Shown here piece after piece: positions 1-6,281 of a stretch of 7,593 bases of DNA. Positions within the stretch are counted from its first letter, which is position 1, and each line of letters starts with the position of its first letter. The position numbers and the translations under genes were made by a program. The DNA is taken from the NCBI GenBank assembly GCA_964519805.1, contig CAZFKN010000132.1:1-7593 (forward strand). Reading direction: 5' to 3'. Source of the stretch: DASQPE01 sp964519805. Lineage in GTDB: Bacteria > Gemmatimonadota > Gemmatimonadetes > Gemmatimonadales > GWC2-71-9. The notes beneath the pieces were generated by a model. The model had not been told where the DNA came from and did not search any database. It saw only the letters and a program-made list of their open reading frames with translations.

Positions 1-146
1 TGTCGGTGGCGCAGGTGACCAATCACCTCGCCTGGGCCCGGAAGGAACTGCGACGTCTGGTGCTCGAGCGGCTCGACCTGCTTTCGGGCAGCGATGCCGA
101 GTTCCGGGCCGAGGCCGAGGACCTTTTCGGAGTGCGGATCCCGTGA
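1..146 (+). CDS. ECF-type RNA polymerase sigma factor, C-terminal end (partial)
   Basis: Only the last 47 codons are present; the gene begins before the window. Reading from base 3, the frame runs open to TGA at 144-146. The visible tail starts with VAQVTNHLAWARKELRRLV, which resembles the recognition helix and following helix of sigma region 4 in ECF (sigma-70 family) factors. It ends in the acidic FRAEAEDLFG-type tail common in sigma factors encoded beside Ser/Thr kinases. Region 4 contacts the -35 promoter element, so the protein would direct RNA polymerase to a specific regulon. Its stop overlaps the GTG start of the kinase gene (GTGA), implying translational coupling and a shared pathway. 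The identification rests on a short C-terminal piece; regions 2 and most of 4 cannot be checked. Confidence 0.72.
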   Translation, partial: SVAQVTNHLAWARKELRRLVLERLDLLSGSDAEFRAEAEDLFGVRIP

Positions 147-1168
147 CGCTGCCGGAGCACGCGCTGGCGCATCTGCAGGACGTGCTGCGCGCCCCCGAGC
201 TGCCCGGCGGACGGTACGCGCTGCACGAGCCGGTGGGGCAGGGAGGCATGGGGACGGTCTATCGCGCGTCCGACCAAGTGCTCGGTCGCGACGTGGCGAT
301 CAAGGTGCTGCGCGGGGACGTGGCCGACGCGGAGGCGGCGCTCCGGCTCGAACGCGAGGCGAGAATCCTCGCGCGGCTGGAACACCCGGGCATCGTGCCG
401 GTGCACGACGTCGGCACGCTCGCTGACGGGCGTGTGTTCTATGTAATGAAGCTGGTCCGCGGCGAGCGCCTCGCGGAGTTCGCCCGCGCGGCACCCCGGA
501 GCGACGTGCTGCGCGTCGTTCTCCGCGTGTGCGAGACCGTGGGATTCGCCCACGCGCACGGCGTGGTGCACCGCGACCTCAAGCCCTCGAACATCATGGT
601 GGGTGCCTACGGTGAGGTGCTCGTGCTGGACTGGGGGATCGCGCGGGTGGTGGGTACCGGGCGAGCCGCGCGGGCCGACGGGCTGCCCGCATCCGTCTCG
701 ATGGCCCCACTACCCGTTGCGGTGCCGGCTTCCGCGCCTTCGGAGCCCCCTGACGACACCGGCGATCCCGTGACCGCGCCCGGCACCGTGCTGGGCACTC
801 CGGGCTTCATGGCGCCGGAGCAGGCCCAGGGCCGGCCCGGCCTCGCGGATGCCCGCACCGACGTGTTCGGACTCGGTGCGATTCTCAGGGGCGTGATCGG
901 GGGCGAAGAAGCCGGCCGGGACGTCCCCCGCCCGCTGGCAGCGATTTGGGCTCGGGCCCTCTCGCCCGACCCCGCGTCCCGCTATGCCTCGGCCGCCGAC
1001 CTCGCGGCCGACCTCACCCGGTTTCTGGATGCCCAGCCCGTCAGCGCCTATCGCGAGACGCTAGGCGAGCGCACCGGGCGGGTGTTCCGGAAGTATCAGA
1101 CTGCGATCATCCTCGTGCTCACCTACCTGGCGGTCCGCCTCCTGTTCCTGGCGATGCGGGGGCTCTAA
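143..1168 (+). CDS. Membrane-anchored serine/threonine protein kinase (Hanks type)
   Basis: A 341-residue protein kinase that phosphorylates Ser/Thr on unknown targets at the inner face of the membrane. Visible motifs: Gly-rich loop GQGGMGTVY (32-40), VAIK with the ATP-anchoring Lys54, C-helix Glu72, catalytic loop HRDLKPSN (143-150), metal-binding DWG (163-165) in place of DFG, and GTPGFMAPE (218-226). D240 and R280 match the conserved C-lobe Asp and Arg. The stretch between DWG and APE is about 60 residues, longer than usual, and Pro/Ala-rich. The following C-lobe is short: only about 20 residues separate the DVFGLGAIL helix from PLAAIWARAL. A single membrane segment lies at about 320-338 with almost nothing beyond it, so there is no external sensor domain. 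GTG143 is chosen because it overlaps the sigma stop; GGAG lies 10 bases upstream. The sigma-kinase order suggests that the kinase controls the sigma factor, an inference by analogy with known ECF/kinase pairs. Confidence 0.93.
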   Translation: MTLPEHALAHLQDVLRAPELPGGRYALHEPVGQGGMGTVYRASDQVLGRDVAIKVLRGDVADAEAALRLEREARILARLEHPGIVPVHDVGTLADGRVFYVMKLVRGERLAEFARAAPRSDVLRVVLRVCETVGFAHAHGVVHRDLKPSNIMVGAYGEVLVLDWGIARVVGTGRAARADGLPASVSMAPLPVAVPASAPSEPPDDTGDPVTAPGTVLGTPGFMAPEQAQGRPGLADARTDVFGLGAILRGVIGGEEAGRDVPRPLAAIWARALSPDPASRYASAADLAADLTRFLDAQPVSAYRETLGERTGRVFRKYQTAIILVLTYLAVRLLFLAMRGL

Positions 1169-1221
1169 AGGACCTGCCGGGGACGGGTAATGGTATCTCA
1201 GAAGCACCGCTCCCCTCACCT

Positions 1222-1226
1222 GGAGG
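1222..1226 (+). promoter_or_regulatory. Ribosome binding site of the small membrane protein gene
   Basis: GGAGG lies 6 bases before GTG1233. It fixes the start of the small membrane protein at this GTG. Confidence 0.75.
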
Positions 1227-1232
1227 TCGTCG

Positions 1233-1598
1233 GTGAACAAGCCCGTACTCGGCCTGCTGCTCGGCGGCGCGCTTGGCGCCCTGGACGGGCTGTCGGCCCT
1301 CGTCTCAGCCCCGGAAGTGAAGCCGGAGATCATGGGGATCGTCATCGGCTCGACGGGCAAAGGCCTCGTGGCCGGCGTATTGACCGGCTTCGTCGCCCGG
1401 AAGGTGAACAATCTGGCCATCGGAATCGTCGCCGGCGTCGTGATCGCCGCGCTGCTCGCCCTGCCGTTCGCCCTGAATACGGATCCCACGACCGGCCACC
1501 GGTACTTCTGGGAGATCATGATCCCGGGATCGCTCGTCGGCCTGATCGTGGGATACGCGACCCAGAAGTTCGGTCAGCCCGTCCCACAACGGTCCTGA
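1233..1598 (+). CDS. Small four-segment membrane protein of unknown function
   Basis: A 121-residue hydrophobic protein starting at GTG behind a strong GGAGG site. Four hydrophobic segments can be seen at about residues 4-25, 34-55, 60-80 and 95-112. They are rich in small residues, with GxxxG-like spacing (LLLGGALGALDG, GSTGKGLVAGVLTG), which suggests tight helix packing. Short charged loops separate them: VKPE, ARKVNN and a longer polar loop TDPTTGHRYF before the last segment. The C-terminus is polar (QKFGQPVPQRS). I do not recognise a named family and assign no function. It lies 64 bases after the kinase on the same strand, so it could be in the same transcript, but there is no evidence for a functional link. 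The codon use and GC content resemble the neighbours. Confidence 0.75.
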   Translation: MNKPVLGLLLGGALGALDGLSALVSAPEVKPEIMGIVIGSTGKGLVAGVLTGFVARKVNNLAIGIVAGVVIAALLALPFALNTDPTTGHRYFWEIMIPGSLVGLIVGYATQKFGQPVPQRS

Positions 1599-1636
1599 CC
1601 GTCGTCCACTCACCTCATCGTCGAGGTAGCCCCACC

Positions 1637-2002
1637 ATGCCGCGTCCCATTCATTTCGAGATCCCCGCCGATAATCCCGAGCGGGCCATCAGATTCTACC
1701 AGCGGGTCTTCGGTTGGCAGTTCCAGAAATGGGAAGGGCCGATGCCGTACTGGCTTGTCACGACGGGCGACGGTACCCCCGGGATCAACGGCGGCCTTCT
1801 CCCTCGCGCGCACCCGGGGCAGGGCACGGTGAATACGATCGACGTGGCCTCGTGCGACGAGTTCGTCCGCAAGGTGGAAGCGGCCGGCGGCAAGGTGGCG
1901 GCGCCGAAGATGGCGATTCCGGGAGTCGGCTGGCTCGCCTACTGCATCGACCCGGACGGGAACACGTTCGGGATCATGCAGAACGATCCCAAGGCCCACT
2001 GA
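1637..2002 (+). CDS. VOC-superfamily protein (glyoxalase/bleomycin-resistance fold)
   Basis: A 121-residue single-domain protein of the vicinal oxygen chelate fold. The N-terminal half shows the first beta-alpha unit with HFEIPADNPERAIRFYQRVFGW (the conserved pattern is aligned to residues 6-27, with His6 at the usual first metal-ligand position). The second beta-alpha half ends in the family signature DPDGNTFGIMQ, where the usual final ligand Glu appears to be replaced by Gln. The length is typical for the COG3324-like branch, 'predicted enzymes related to lactoylglutathione lyase'; most members have no known substrate. Such proteins usually act as dimers in the cytoplasm. ATG1637 is the first start giving a complete domain. 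A weak GAGG lies about 10 bases upstream. The gene ends 6 bases from the opposing permease gene, with no clear terminator between them. A substrate cannot be inferred from context. Confidence 0.85.
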   Translation: MPRPIHFEIPADNPERAIRFYQRVFGWQFQKWEGPMPYWLVTTGDGTPGINGGLLPRAHPGQGTVNTIDVASCDEFVRKVEAAGGKVAAPKMAIPGVGWLAYCIDPDGNTFGIMQNDPKAH

Positions 2003-2008
2003 CCGGAT

Positions 2009-3073
2009 CTACTTCCAGCGAAAGAGCCAGAGCGCGAGAGGGAAGCTCAGCACCAGCCAGGCCGTGATCACGAGCAGCTCGGGGACGATGCTGCCGAGCC
2101 CCGCGCCGCGCAAGACGGTGGCACGAAGCGCGTCGATCACGGCCGTGAGCGGCAGGAGACGGATCAGGGGCTGCATGGCGTCGGGAAACCGGGACGCCGA
2201 GAAGAACACGCCCGAAAAGATCCACATCGGCAGCATGACCAGGTTGGTGATGCCGGAAACGCCCTCGACCGTCTGAACCCGCGAGGAGATCAGCAGGCCG
2301 AGGGAGGTGAAGGCCAGCGCCGAGAGCACCGAAATGAGCACCAGCGTTCCGACCGATGCGCGGAACGGCACCCCGAAGACGAGCACGGCAAAGCCCAGCA
2401 GCGTGCCGACCTCGATCACCAGCAGACTCAGACGCGACAGCACGAACGACGCGAGGTACTCCGCCCGCGACATGGGCGTCGCGATGAGCCGCTTGAGCAG
2501 CCGCTTGCGCCGCGCGTCCACGATCGCGAACCCCACGCTCCAGATCCCGCTGCCCATCAGGTTCATTCCCAGGAGCCCGGGGACCACGAAGTCGATGTAG
2601 CGAGCCCCGGGCTCGGTCACCCGCTCGTCCCGGGCCGCGACCGGATCGCCTCGACCCGCGGCGCGCTGGAGCGCATCATCCACCAGCAGCCGGGCGGTGC
2701 GGCTCTCGGGGCGCGTGTCGTCGTAGCGGTACTCCACCGTGCGGTTCGGCCAGTGATCGCTCAGCACGACGAGCGCCGCGCTGCCGTTCCGGAGCGAGTC
2801 GGCGGCGGCCTCGGGCGGCAGCAGCTTCACGGTCAGGTCGGGGCTCCGGCGCAGCGCGTCGGCCACCGACGCGGCCTCCGGGCCGACGTCCGCCACCGCC
2901 ACGACCGTCCGGTCCGCCGGACGGCTCCGGAAGGCCACACCCAGCCCCGCCGCGAGCAGGATGGGAAAGGCGAACACCCAGAAGACCGCTTCCGGCTCCC
3001 GCAGGAACTCGCGAAAGCGGACCAGCGTGAGCTGGAACAGCGAGCGATCGGTCCAGCGCGGTCCGTCAGTCAT
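2009..3073 (-). CDS. ABC-2 type transporter, permease subunit
   Basis: A 354-residue membrane subunit of an ABC exporter. The architecture is that of the ABC-2 (DrrB/YbhR-like) family. There is one N-terminal membrane segment at about residues 29-47 (VFWVFAFPILLAAGLGVAF). A roughly 115-residue soluble, extracytoplasmic-type domain follows. Five further segments begin at the conserved YIDFVVPGLLGMNLM stretch and contain the cytoplasmic coupling region ARRKRLLKRLIATPMSRAEYL. An upstream in-frame start at 3154 is possible, but the ATG at 3073 is preferred: it overlaps the end of the ATPase gene by 8 bases (ATG...TGA), and the extra upstream residues are Arg/Ser-rich and lie inside ATPase coding sequence. 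The pair would form a 2+2 exporter. The substrate is unknown; lipids, peptides or antibiotics are common for this family. Confidence 0.92.
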   Translation of the reverse strand: MTDGPRWTDRSLFQLTLVRFREFLREPEAVFWVFAFPILLAAGLGVAFRSRPADRTVVAVADVGPEAASVADALRRSPDLTVKLLPPEAAADSLRNGSAALVVLSDHWPNRTVEYRYDDTRPESRTARLLVDDALQRAAGRGDPVAARDERVTEPGARYIDFVVPGLLGMNLMGSGIWSVGFAIVDARRKRLLKRLIATPMSRAEYLASFVLSRLSLLVIEVGTLLGFAVLVFGVPFRASVGTLVLISVLSALAFTSLGLLISSRVQTVEGVSGITNLVMLPMWIFSGVFFSASRFPDAMQPLIRLLPLTAVIDALRATVLRGAGLGSIVPELLVITAWLVLSFPLALWLFRWK

Positions 3074-3992
3074 CGCGCAGGTATCTCCCCGTGAGCGAGA
3101 CGAACACGTCCTCGAGCGTCGGCGAATGCGTCCGCAGCTCGGTGAGGGGAGCACCTTCGCTCCGGAGCAGCTGCAGGAGCGCCGGCATCGCCCGGTGCAG
3201 CTCGGTCACGTGGAGCCGGTAGACACCATCCCGCCGGTCGGCACCGCGCACGCCGTCGAGCGCGCCAAGGAGGTTGGCGTTCACGGTTCCGTCGCCCACG
3301 GCAAACTCGAGCACGTGCTCCGAGCCAAGCGACTCGATCAGCTCCCTCGGCGTCCCTTCCGCGATCACGCGGCCGTGGTCCACGATGGCGACCCGGTCAC
3401 AGAGGCGCTCAGCCTCCTCCATGTAATGGGTCGTGAGCAGGATCGAGCGACCCTCCGAGCGCAGCCGTTCGATCAGCTGCCAGAGCTGCCGCCGCGCCTG
3501 GGGGTCGAGCCCGGTCGTGGGCTCGTCGAGAAACAGCAGCTCCGGGTCGCCTACGAGCGCGCAGGCGAGCGCGAGGCGCTGCTTCTGCCCGCCCGAGAGC
3601 TTCCCCACCCGGGCGCTGACCTTCTCCTGCAGCTGGACCATGTCGATGACCGCGCCGGGCGCGGCGCCCCGGCGATAGAAGCTCCGGAACAATCGCACCG
3701 TCTCGGCCACGGTGAGCTTGTCGGAAAACTGGGTCTCCTGGAGAGAGATGCCGAGCCGCTCGCGTAGCCCACGGTCATCTTCGCCCCAGCGGCGGCCGAG
3801 GACCATGACATCACCCGCATCCGGGGTCGAGAGCCCTTCGCAGATCTCGATCGTGCTGGTCTTGCCGGCCCCGTTCGGGCCGAGGAGCCCGAAGCACTCC
3901 CCCGGGCGAACCTCGAGGTCGAGGCCGTCCACGGCGACCACGTCGCCGTAGGTTTTGCGGAGGCCGCGCACGAGCAGCGGGGGCGATGACAT
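3066..3992 (-). CDS. ABC transporter ATP-binding subunit
   Basis: A 308-residue ATPase that powers the adjoining permease from the cytoplasmic side. Motifs in order: Walker A GPNGAGKT (38-45), Q-loop Gln85, signature LSGGQ (132-136), Walker B LLFLDEP (152-158) with the catalytic Glu157, D-loop GLDP, and switch His189 in TTHYMEEAE. After about residue 215 there is a C-terminal extension (to HSPTLEDVFVSLTG) typical of DrrA/CcmA-like exporter ATPases, probably involved in substrate coupling or regulation. The ATG at 3992 lacks a clear Shine-Dalgarno but has TAACAT ending 7 bases before it, so translation may be leaderless. The BsuPI gene ends 28 bases upstream on the same strand, so read-through from it is also possible. 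Substrate unknown. Confidence 0.95.
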   Translation of the reverse strand: MSSPPLLVRGLRKTYGDVVAVDGLDLEVRPGECFGLLGPNGAGKTSTIEICEGLSTPDAGDVMVLGRRWGEDDRGLRERLGISLQETQFSDKLTVAETVRLFRSFYRRGAAPGAVIDMVQLQEKVSARVGKLSGGQKQRLALACALVGDPELLFLDEPTTGLDPQARRQLWQLIERLRSEGRSILLTTHYMEEAERLCDRVAIVDHGRVIAEGTPRELIESLGSEHVLEFAVGDGTVNANLLGALDGVRGADRRDGVYRLHVTELHRAMPALLQLLRSEGAPLTELRTHSPTLEDVFVSLTGRYLRDD

Positions 3993-3999
3993 GCGCAGA

Positions 4000-4005
4000 A
4001 TGTTA
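4000..4005 (-). promoter_or_regulatory. Possible -10 box for the ABC exporter genes
   Basis: On the minus strand TAACAT lies in the 28-base gap after the BsuPI gene, with 7 bases between it and the ATPase ATG. Transcription would start at or near the start codon, giving a leaderless message. No -35 match is seen at 17-18 bases, so the call rests on the -10 position and the missing Shine-Dalgarno. Confidence 0.35.
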
Positions 4006-4020
4006 GCGGGTACCGCGCAG

Positions 4021-4440
4021 TCAGGGGATGATGCGGAGCGAAACCTGGGCGGACTCGAGGGGGTGGTCGGTGTCGGTGAGGAGCCGCCCGATGACGCGAT
4101 ACTCGCCGGGGCGCATCGGCACGCCGGCGTTGGTGCGCTGGTCCCACGTGTCTTCGAACACGACTGACTCGCCCGGCGCGAGCTCGCGAACCTGAAGCAC
4201 CATCGAGATCGTCGCGCCGCGTAGGCGGCGCCACGTCACCTTGCCGCGGGCGTCGGTGACGACGACGTCGAACGCGGGCGGGCGACCCCTCAGGTAGAGC
4301 GTGGCGGACTTGGCGGTGCGGTTCGTCACCCGGAGCGTCAGCTGGACGGGCTCGCCGACGCGCACCTGGGCCGGCAGCGACAACTCGAGCGTCATGGAAT
4401 CGGCGACCAGAGCGGCGGCGAGAAGGAGCGGAAATAGCAC
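4021..4440 (-). CDS. BsuPI-domain (proteinase-inhibitor-like) exported protein
   Basis: A 139-residue protein, all beta in character. It matches the BsuPI family, named after the Bacillus subtilis intracellular proteinase inhibitor. Family-like patterns are VRVGEPVQLTLRVTNRT (26-42), AFDVVVTDARGKVTWRR (56-72), a hydrophobic LAPGESVVFEDTWDQ strand (87-101) and RPGEYRVIGRL (110-120). The start is uncertain. GTG4440 gives a hydrophobic N-terminus (LFPLLLAAALVA) that looks like a signal peptide core but lacks a positively charged n-region and a Shine-Dalgarno. ATG4395 would give a cytoplasmic form that lacks the hydrophobic stretch. The gene follows the secreted serine protease by 56 bases on the same strand, with a strong hairpin between them. 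Inhibition of that protease is an attractive inference only, since many exported BsuPI-domain proteins have no tested inhibitor activity. Confidence 0.78.
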   Translation of the reverse strand: MLFPLLLAAALVADSMTLELSLPAQVRVGEPVQLTLRVTNRTAKSATLYLRGRPPAFDVVVTDARGKVTWRRLRGATISMVLQVRELAPGESVVFEDTWDQRTNAGVPMRPGEYRVIGRLLTDTDHPLESAQVSLRIIP

Positions 4441-4454
4441 GGGAGGCCCGGCGC

Positions 4455-4486
4455 GGCCGACCGCCGCCCGGAGGCGGCGGCCGGCC
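4455..4486 (-). promoter_or_regulatory. Strong hairpin with UCCG tetraloop between protease and BsuPI genes
   Basis: The minus strand reads GGCCGGCCGCCGCC, TCCG, GGCGGCGGTCGGCC: 14 consecutive pairs including one G-U, closed by a C(UCCG)G loop of the very stable UNCG class. It begins 10 bases after the protease stop and ends 14 bases before GTG4440. No T-run follows, so it is not a classical intrinsic terminator. It could protect the 3' end of the protease message, attenuate read-through, or hinder translation of the BsuPI gene. Confidence 0.6.
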
Positions 4487-4496
4487 CAAAGGACGG

Positions 4497-5768
4497 TCAG
4501 TGCGTGGTGAGGGGGCCGATCTCCCCTATGACATTCGCCAGCGGGCTGAACACGAACGTTTGGCCGTTGCTCGATCCACCCCAGAGCACGCCGTCGAGGG
4601 TCACGGGGTTGTTGGCGCCGCTGGTGATCGAGAAGACGTCCGAGCCGCTGTCGCCGGCGCCCACGGTGGCCGAGACGATCGTCTGGCAGAGCTGCGTGAT
4701 GTCGGAGCCGCTCACGTTCACGTCGACGCAGGTGCCGGTCACCTTGCCCTGGCTCCACCCGGTCGTCCGGCCCACCTTGTTGACGACTGCGCCGATCGTG
4801 AAGTTGGACGAGCTTGCGTTCGCCGTGATGGTGTAGTGCCCGACGATGGTGAGATTGCGCTTATTGGTGCTGGACGTTCGGGCGATCGAGCCCCGCGTGT
4901 TCGTGGTGCCGTTGATGTACTTCGCGAACGCGGCGTCACTCCGGCGGCAGCGCCGGCCTGCCGGGCACCCGGGGAGGGTCGTGTAGACCGGGTCGATGAT
5001 CTCGGTGGCGATCTGGGTCGGGTTGACGCTCTTCAGCGGCTGCCAGTAGGGCGTGCTCTCGACGCCGCCCTGGATAGTGGTGCAGTGCGACGCGGTCACG
5101 AACCCCGCTGGGCTGCCCAGCGCCCCGGTTGCCGTGGCATTGAACCCGAGGGTGCACAGGAAGCCCGGAAAATTGATCTGAAGGCCGGCGATGACGGGGC
5201 GCAGCTCGCCCTGCAGGGTCGTCATTGGGACGATCGGGTCGGTCTCCTCCACCGTCACTGCGGCGGCGGGAATGCCAAGCGCCGCGAGGGCGCTTCGGAC
5301 CTGGCCTTCGGCCCCGGATCCACGCTCGACGCCGATCCTGAGCCGGTTGCTGGCGCCGTCGGCTCCGCTGAATACGACGCCGTGGATCGCCAGGGCAACC
5401 GGCGAACCCTTGCCGTGCCAGGCCTGGAGGTCCGACCACCCGAAATCGGCGTGGAGGACCCGCATCTGCGCGCCGTTCAGCCCCCGGCTATTGAGCCACG
5501 GCCCGAGCGCCTGCTCGGCGGCCCCGCGCTGGGCGGCGTCTTTCAGGTAGACGGTCGGTGTGCCCTGCTCGTCGAGGAAGAAGCCGCCGAAGCCGCGGAC
5601 CGTCTGGGCCAGGGCGAGCGGATCGTCCGGCGCACCTTGCGTGGCCTGCCGGAGATCGGGCTGGGCAGTCTGGTCGCTCGGCGCGACGGGCACCCTCGAA
5701 TCGGAGCACGCGGTCACCGCGAGAGCGGCTGCGGCAAGCGCGCAGAGGGTCGGACGATGTGTGTGCAC
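4497..5768 (-). CDS. Secreted S1-family (chymotrypsin/streptogrisin-like) serine protease
   Basis: A 423-residue preproprotease. With GTG5768 as start, residues 1-21 form a signal peptide. It ends in VTAC, an acceptable lipobox with Cys21, so the enzyme may be a lipoprotein, at least transiently. A low-complexity linker (22-50) and a pro-region (about 55-190, with GFGGFFLDEQGTPTVYL and NRLRIGVERG) precede the catalytic domain (about 192-423). The triad is visible: His228 in TASHC, Asp278 in RRSDAAF, Ser374 in GAGDSGSD. VGRTTGWSQGKVTGTC (332-347) is typical of the streptogrisin/alpha-lytic branch. Cysteines 205/229, 268/274 and 347/361 are spaced like disulfide pairs, in keeping with an extracytoplasmic location. 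The N-terminal pro-region probably acts as folding chaperone and self-inhibitor, by analogy with that branch. The start is divergent from acpS; the BsuPI-domain gene follows downstream. Confidence 0.9.
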   Translation of the reverse strand: MHTHRPTLCALAAAALAVTACSDSRVPVAPSDQTAQPDLRQATQGAPDDPLALAQTVRGFGGFFLDEQGTPTVYLKDAAQRGAAEQALGPWLNSRGLNGAQMRVLHADFGWSDLQAWHGKGSPVALAIHGVVFSGADGASNRLRIGVERGSGAEGQVRSALAALGIPAAAVTVEETDPIVPMTTLQGELRPVIAGLQINFPGFLCTLGFNATATGALGSPAGFVTASHCTTIQGGVESTPYWQPLKSVNPTQIATEIIDPVYTTLPGCPAGRRCRRSDAAFAKYINGTTNTRGSIARTSSTNKRNLTIVGHYTITANASSSNFTIGAVVNKVGRTTGWSQGKVTGTCVDVNVSGSDITQLCQTIVSATVGAGDSGSDVFSITSGANNPVTLDGVLWGGSSNGQTFVFSPLANVIGEIGPLTTH

Positions 5769-5774
5769 GGTCCA

Positions 5775-5778
5775 CCTC
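5775..5778 (-). promoter_or_regulatory. Ribosome binding site that fixes the protease start
   Basis: GAGG on the minus strand stands 6 bases before GTG5768. This favours the GTG over the in-frame TTG codons at 5792 and 5780, and it gives a compact signal peptide beginning VHTHRPTL. Confidence 0.65.
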
Positions 5779-5885
5779 AAGGAGGAGAGCAACGCTAATC
5801 GGATGGCTTGCTCTAGAGGCTGCCCCGCACGTTAGCAAGTCGGACGGGCAGCTACCAGCCCCCGCGGCGCTCCGCCGGCACGGGA

Positions 5886-5891
5886 TACATT
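5886..5891 (+). promoter_or_regulatory. Possible -10 box for acpS, leaderless start
   Basis: TACATT lies 6 bases before ATG5898 and no Shine-Dalgarno is present. Transcription starting about 7 bases after the box would begin at the ATG. The rest of the 129-base divergent region (5769-5897) holds the protease ribosome binding site and a CTTGCT/AGCAAG inverted repeat (5807-5812, 5834-5839). I see no convincing -35 element in it. Confidence 0.4.
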
Positions 5892-5897
5892 TCGCTT

Positions 5898-6281
5898 ATG
5901 AACGTCATCGGCCACGGGATCGACCTCGTCGAGATCGACCGGATCCGTGCGGCTCTGGAGCGGCACGGCGACCGGTTCGCTAAGCGCTTGTACACCAAGG
6001 GAGAGCAGACCCAGGCGGGCACGGGTCCCCTCCGAGTGCAGTTCCTTGCAGGCCGGTTCGCGGCAAAAGAGGCGGTGATGAAGGCACTGGGGACCGGGTG
6101 GGCCCGCGGCGTTTCGTGGACCGACATCGACGTGCGCCGGCTCCCGTCCGGAAAGCCGGAGATCCTCTTGCTGGGGAAGTGCAAGCAGATCGCGGACGGG
6201 CTGGGGGTGGCTCAGTGGGAGATCAGTATCACCCATACGGCAGGACACGCCGCCGCCAGCGTTGTTGCGTGGGCGCCTTGA
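5898..6281 (+). CDS. acpS: Holo-[acyl-carrier-protein] synthase
   Basis: A 127-residue enzyme that transfers the 4'-phosphopantetheine arm from coenzyme A to a serine of apo-ACP, activating it for fatty acid synthesis in the cytoplasm. The family hallmarks are GHGIDLVEIDRI (5-16), with the Mg-binding Asp9, and RFAAKEAVMKALGTG (53-67), with metal-binding Glu58 and the following Lys residues. The C-terminal WEISITHTAGHAAASVVA strand is also typical. The length is normal for the trimeric AcpS type. ATG5898 is the natural start: the protein begins MNVIGHGIDLVEI as in other family members. There is no Shine-Dalgarno, and a -10-like box sits just upstream, so the message may be leaderless. It is divergent from the protease gene and lies 79 bases before rpsL, which has its own promoter. 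Confidence 0.96.
   Translation: MNVIGHGIDLVEIDRIRAALERHGDRFAKRLYTKGEQTQAGTGPLRVQFLAGRFAAKEAVMKALGTGWARGVSWTDIDVRRLPSGKPEILLLGKCKQIADGLGVAQWEISITHTAGHAAASVVAWAP

Noticed and set aside
1190..2002. A 270-codon plus-strand frame that would fuse a new N-terminus to the VOC protein
   Set aside because: The first half reads the membrane-protein gene in the wrong frame and is Arg-rich. The VOC domain starts cleanly at ATG1637.
3074..3154. Permease start at 3154
   Set aside because: The added 27 residues are Arg/Ser-rich, lie inside ATPase coding sequence and do not fit the family. ATG3073 gives the typical overlap with the ATPase stop.
5769..5792. TTG5792 as the protease start
   Set aside because: GTG5768 has GAGG at the right distance and gives a compact signal peptide; the TTG adds eight residues without a ribosome binding site.
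4500..5798. A 432-codon open frame on the plus strand, antiparallel to almost the whole protease gene
   Set aside because: It mirrors the protease codon by codon, as GC-rich third positions often allow. Its translation is Arg/Ala/Gly-rich without any recognisable motif, while the minus frame holds a full protease triad and signal peptide.
5807..5839. CTTGCT/AGCAAG inverted repeat and a TTGCTA...TCTAGA promoter for the protease
   Set aside because: The repeat arms are only 6 bases with 21 bases between them. The candidate boxes are 15 bases apart and poor, so I cannot separate them from chance.
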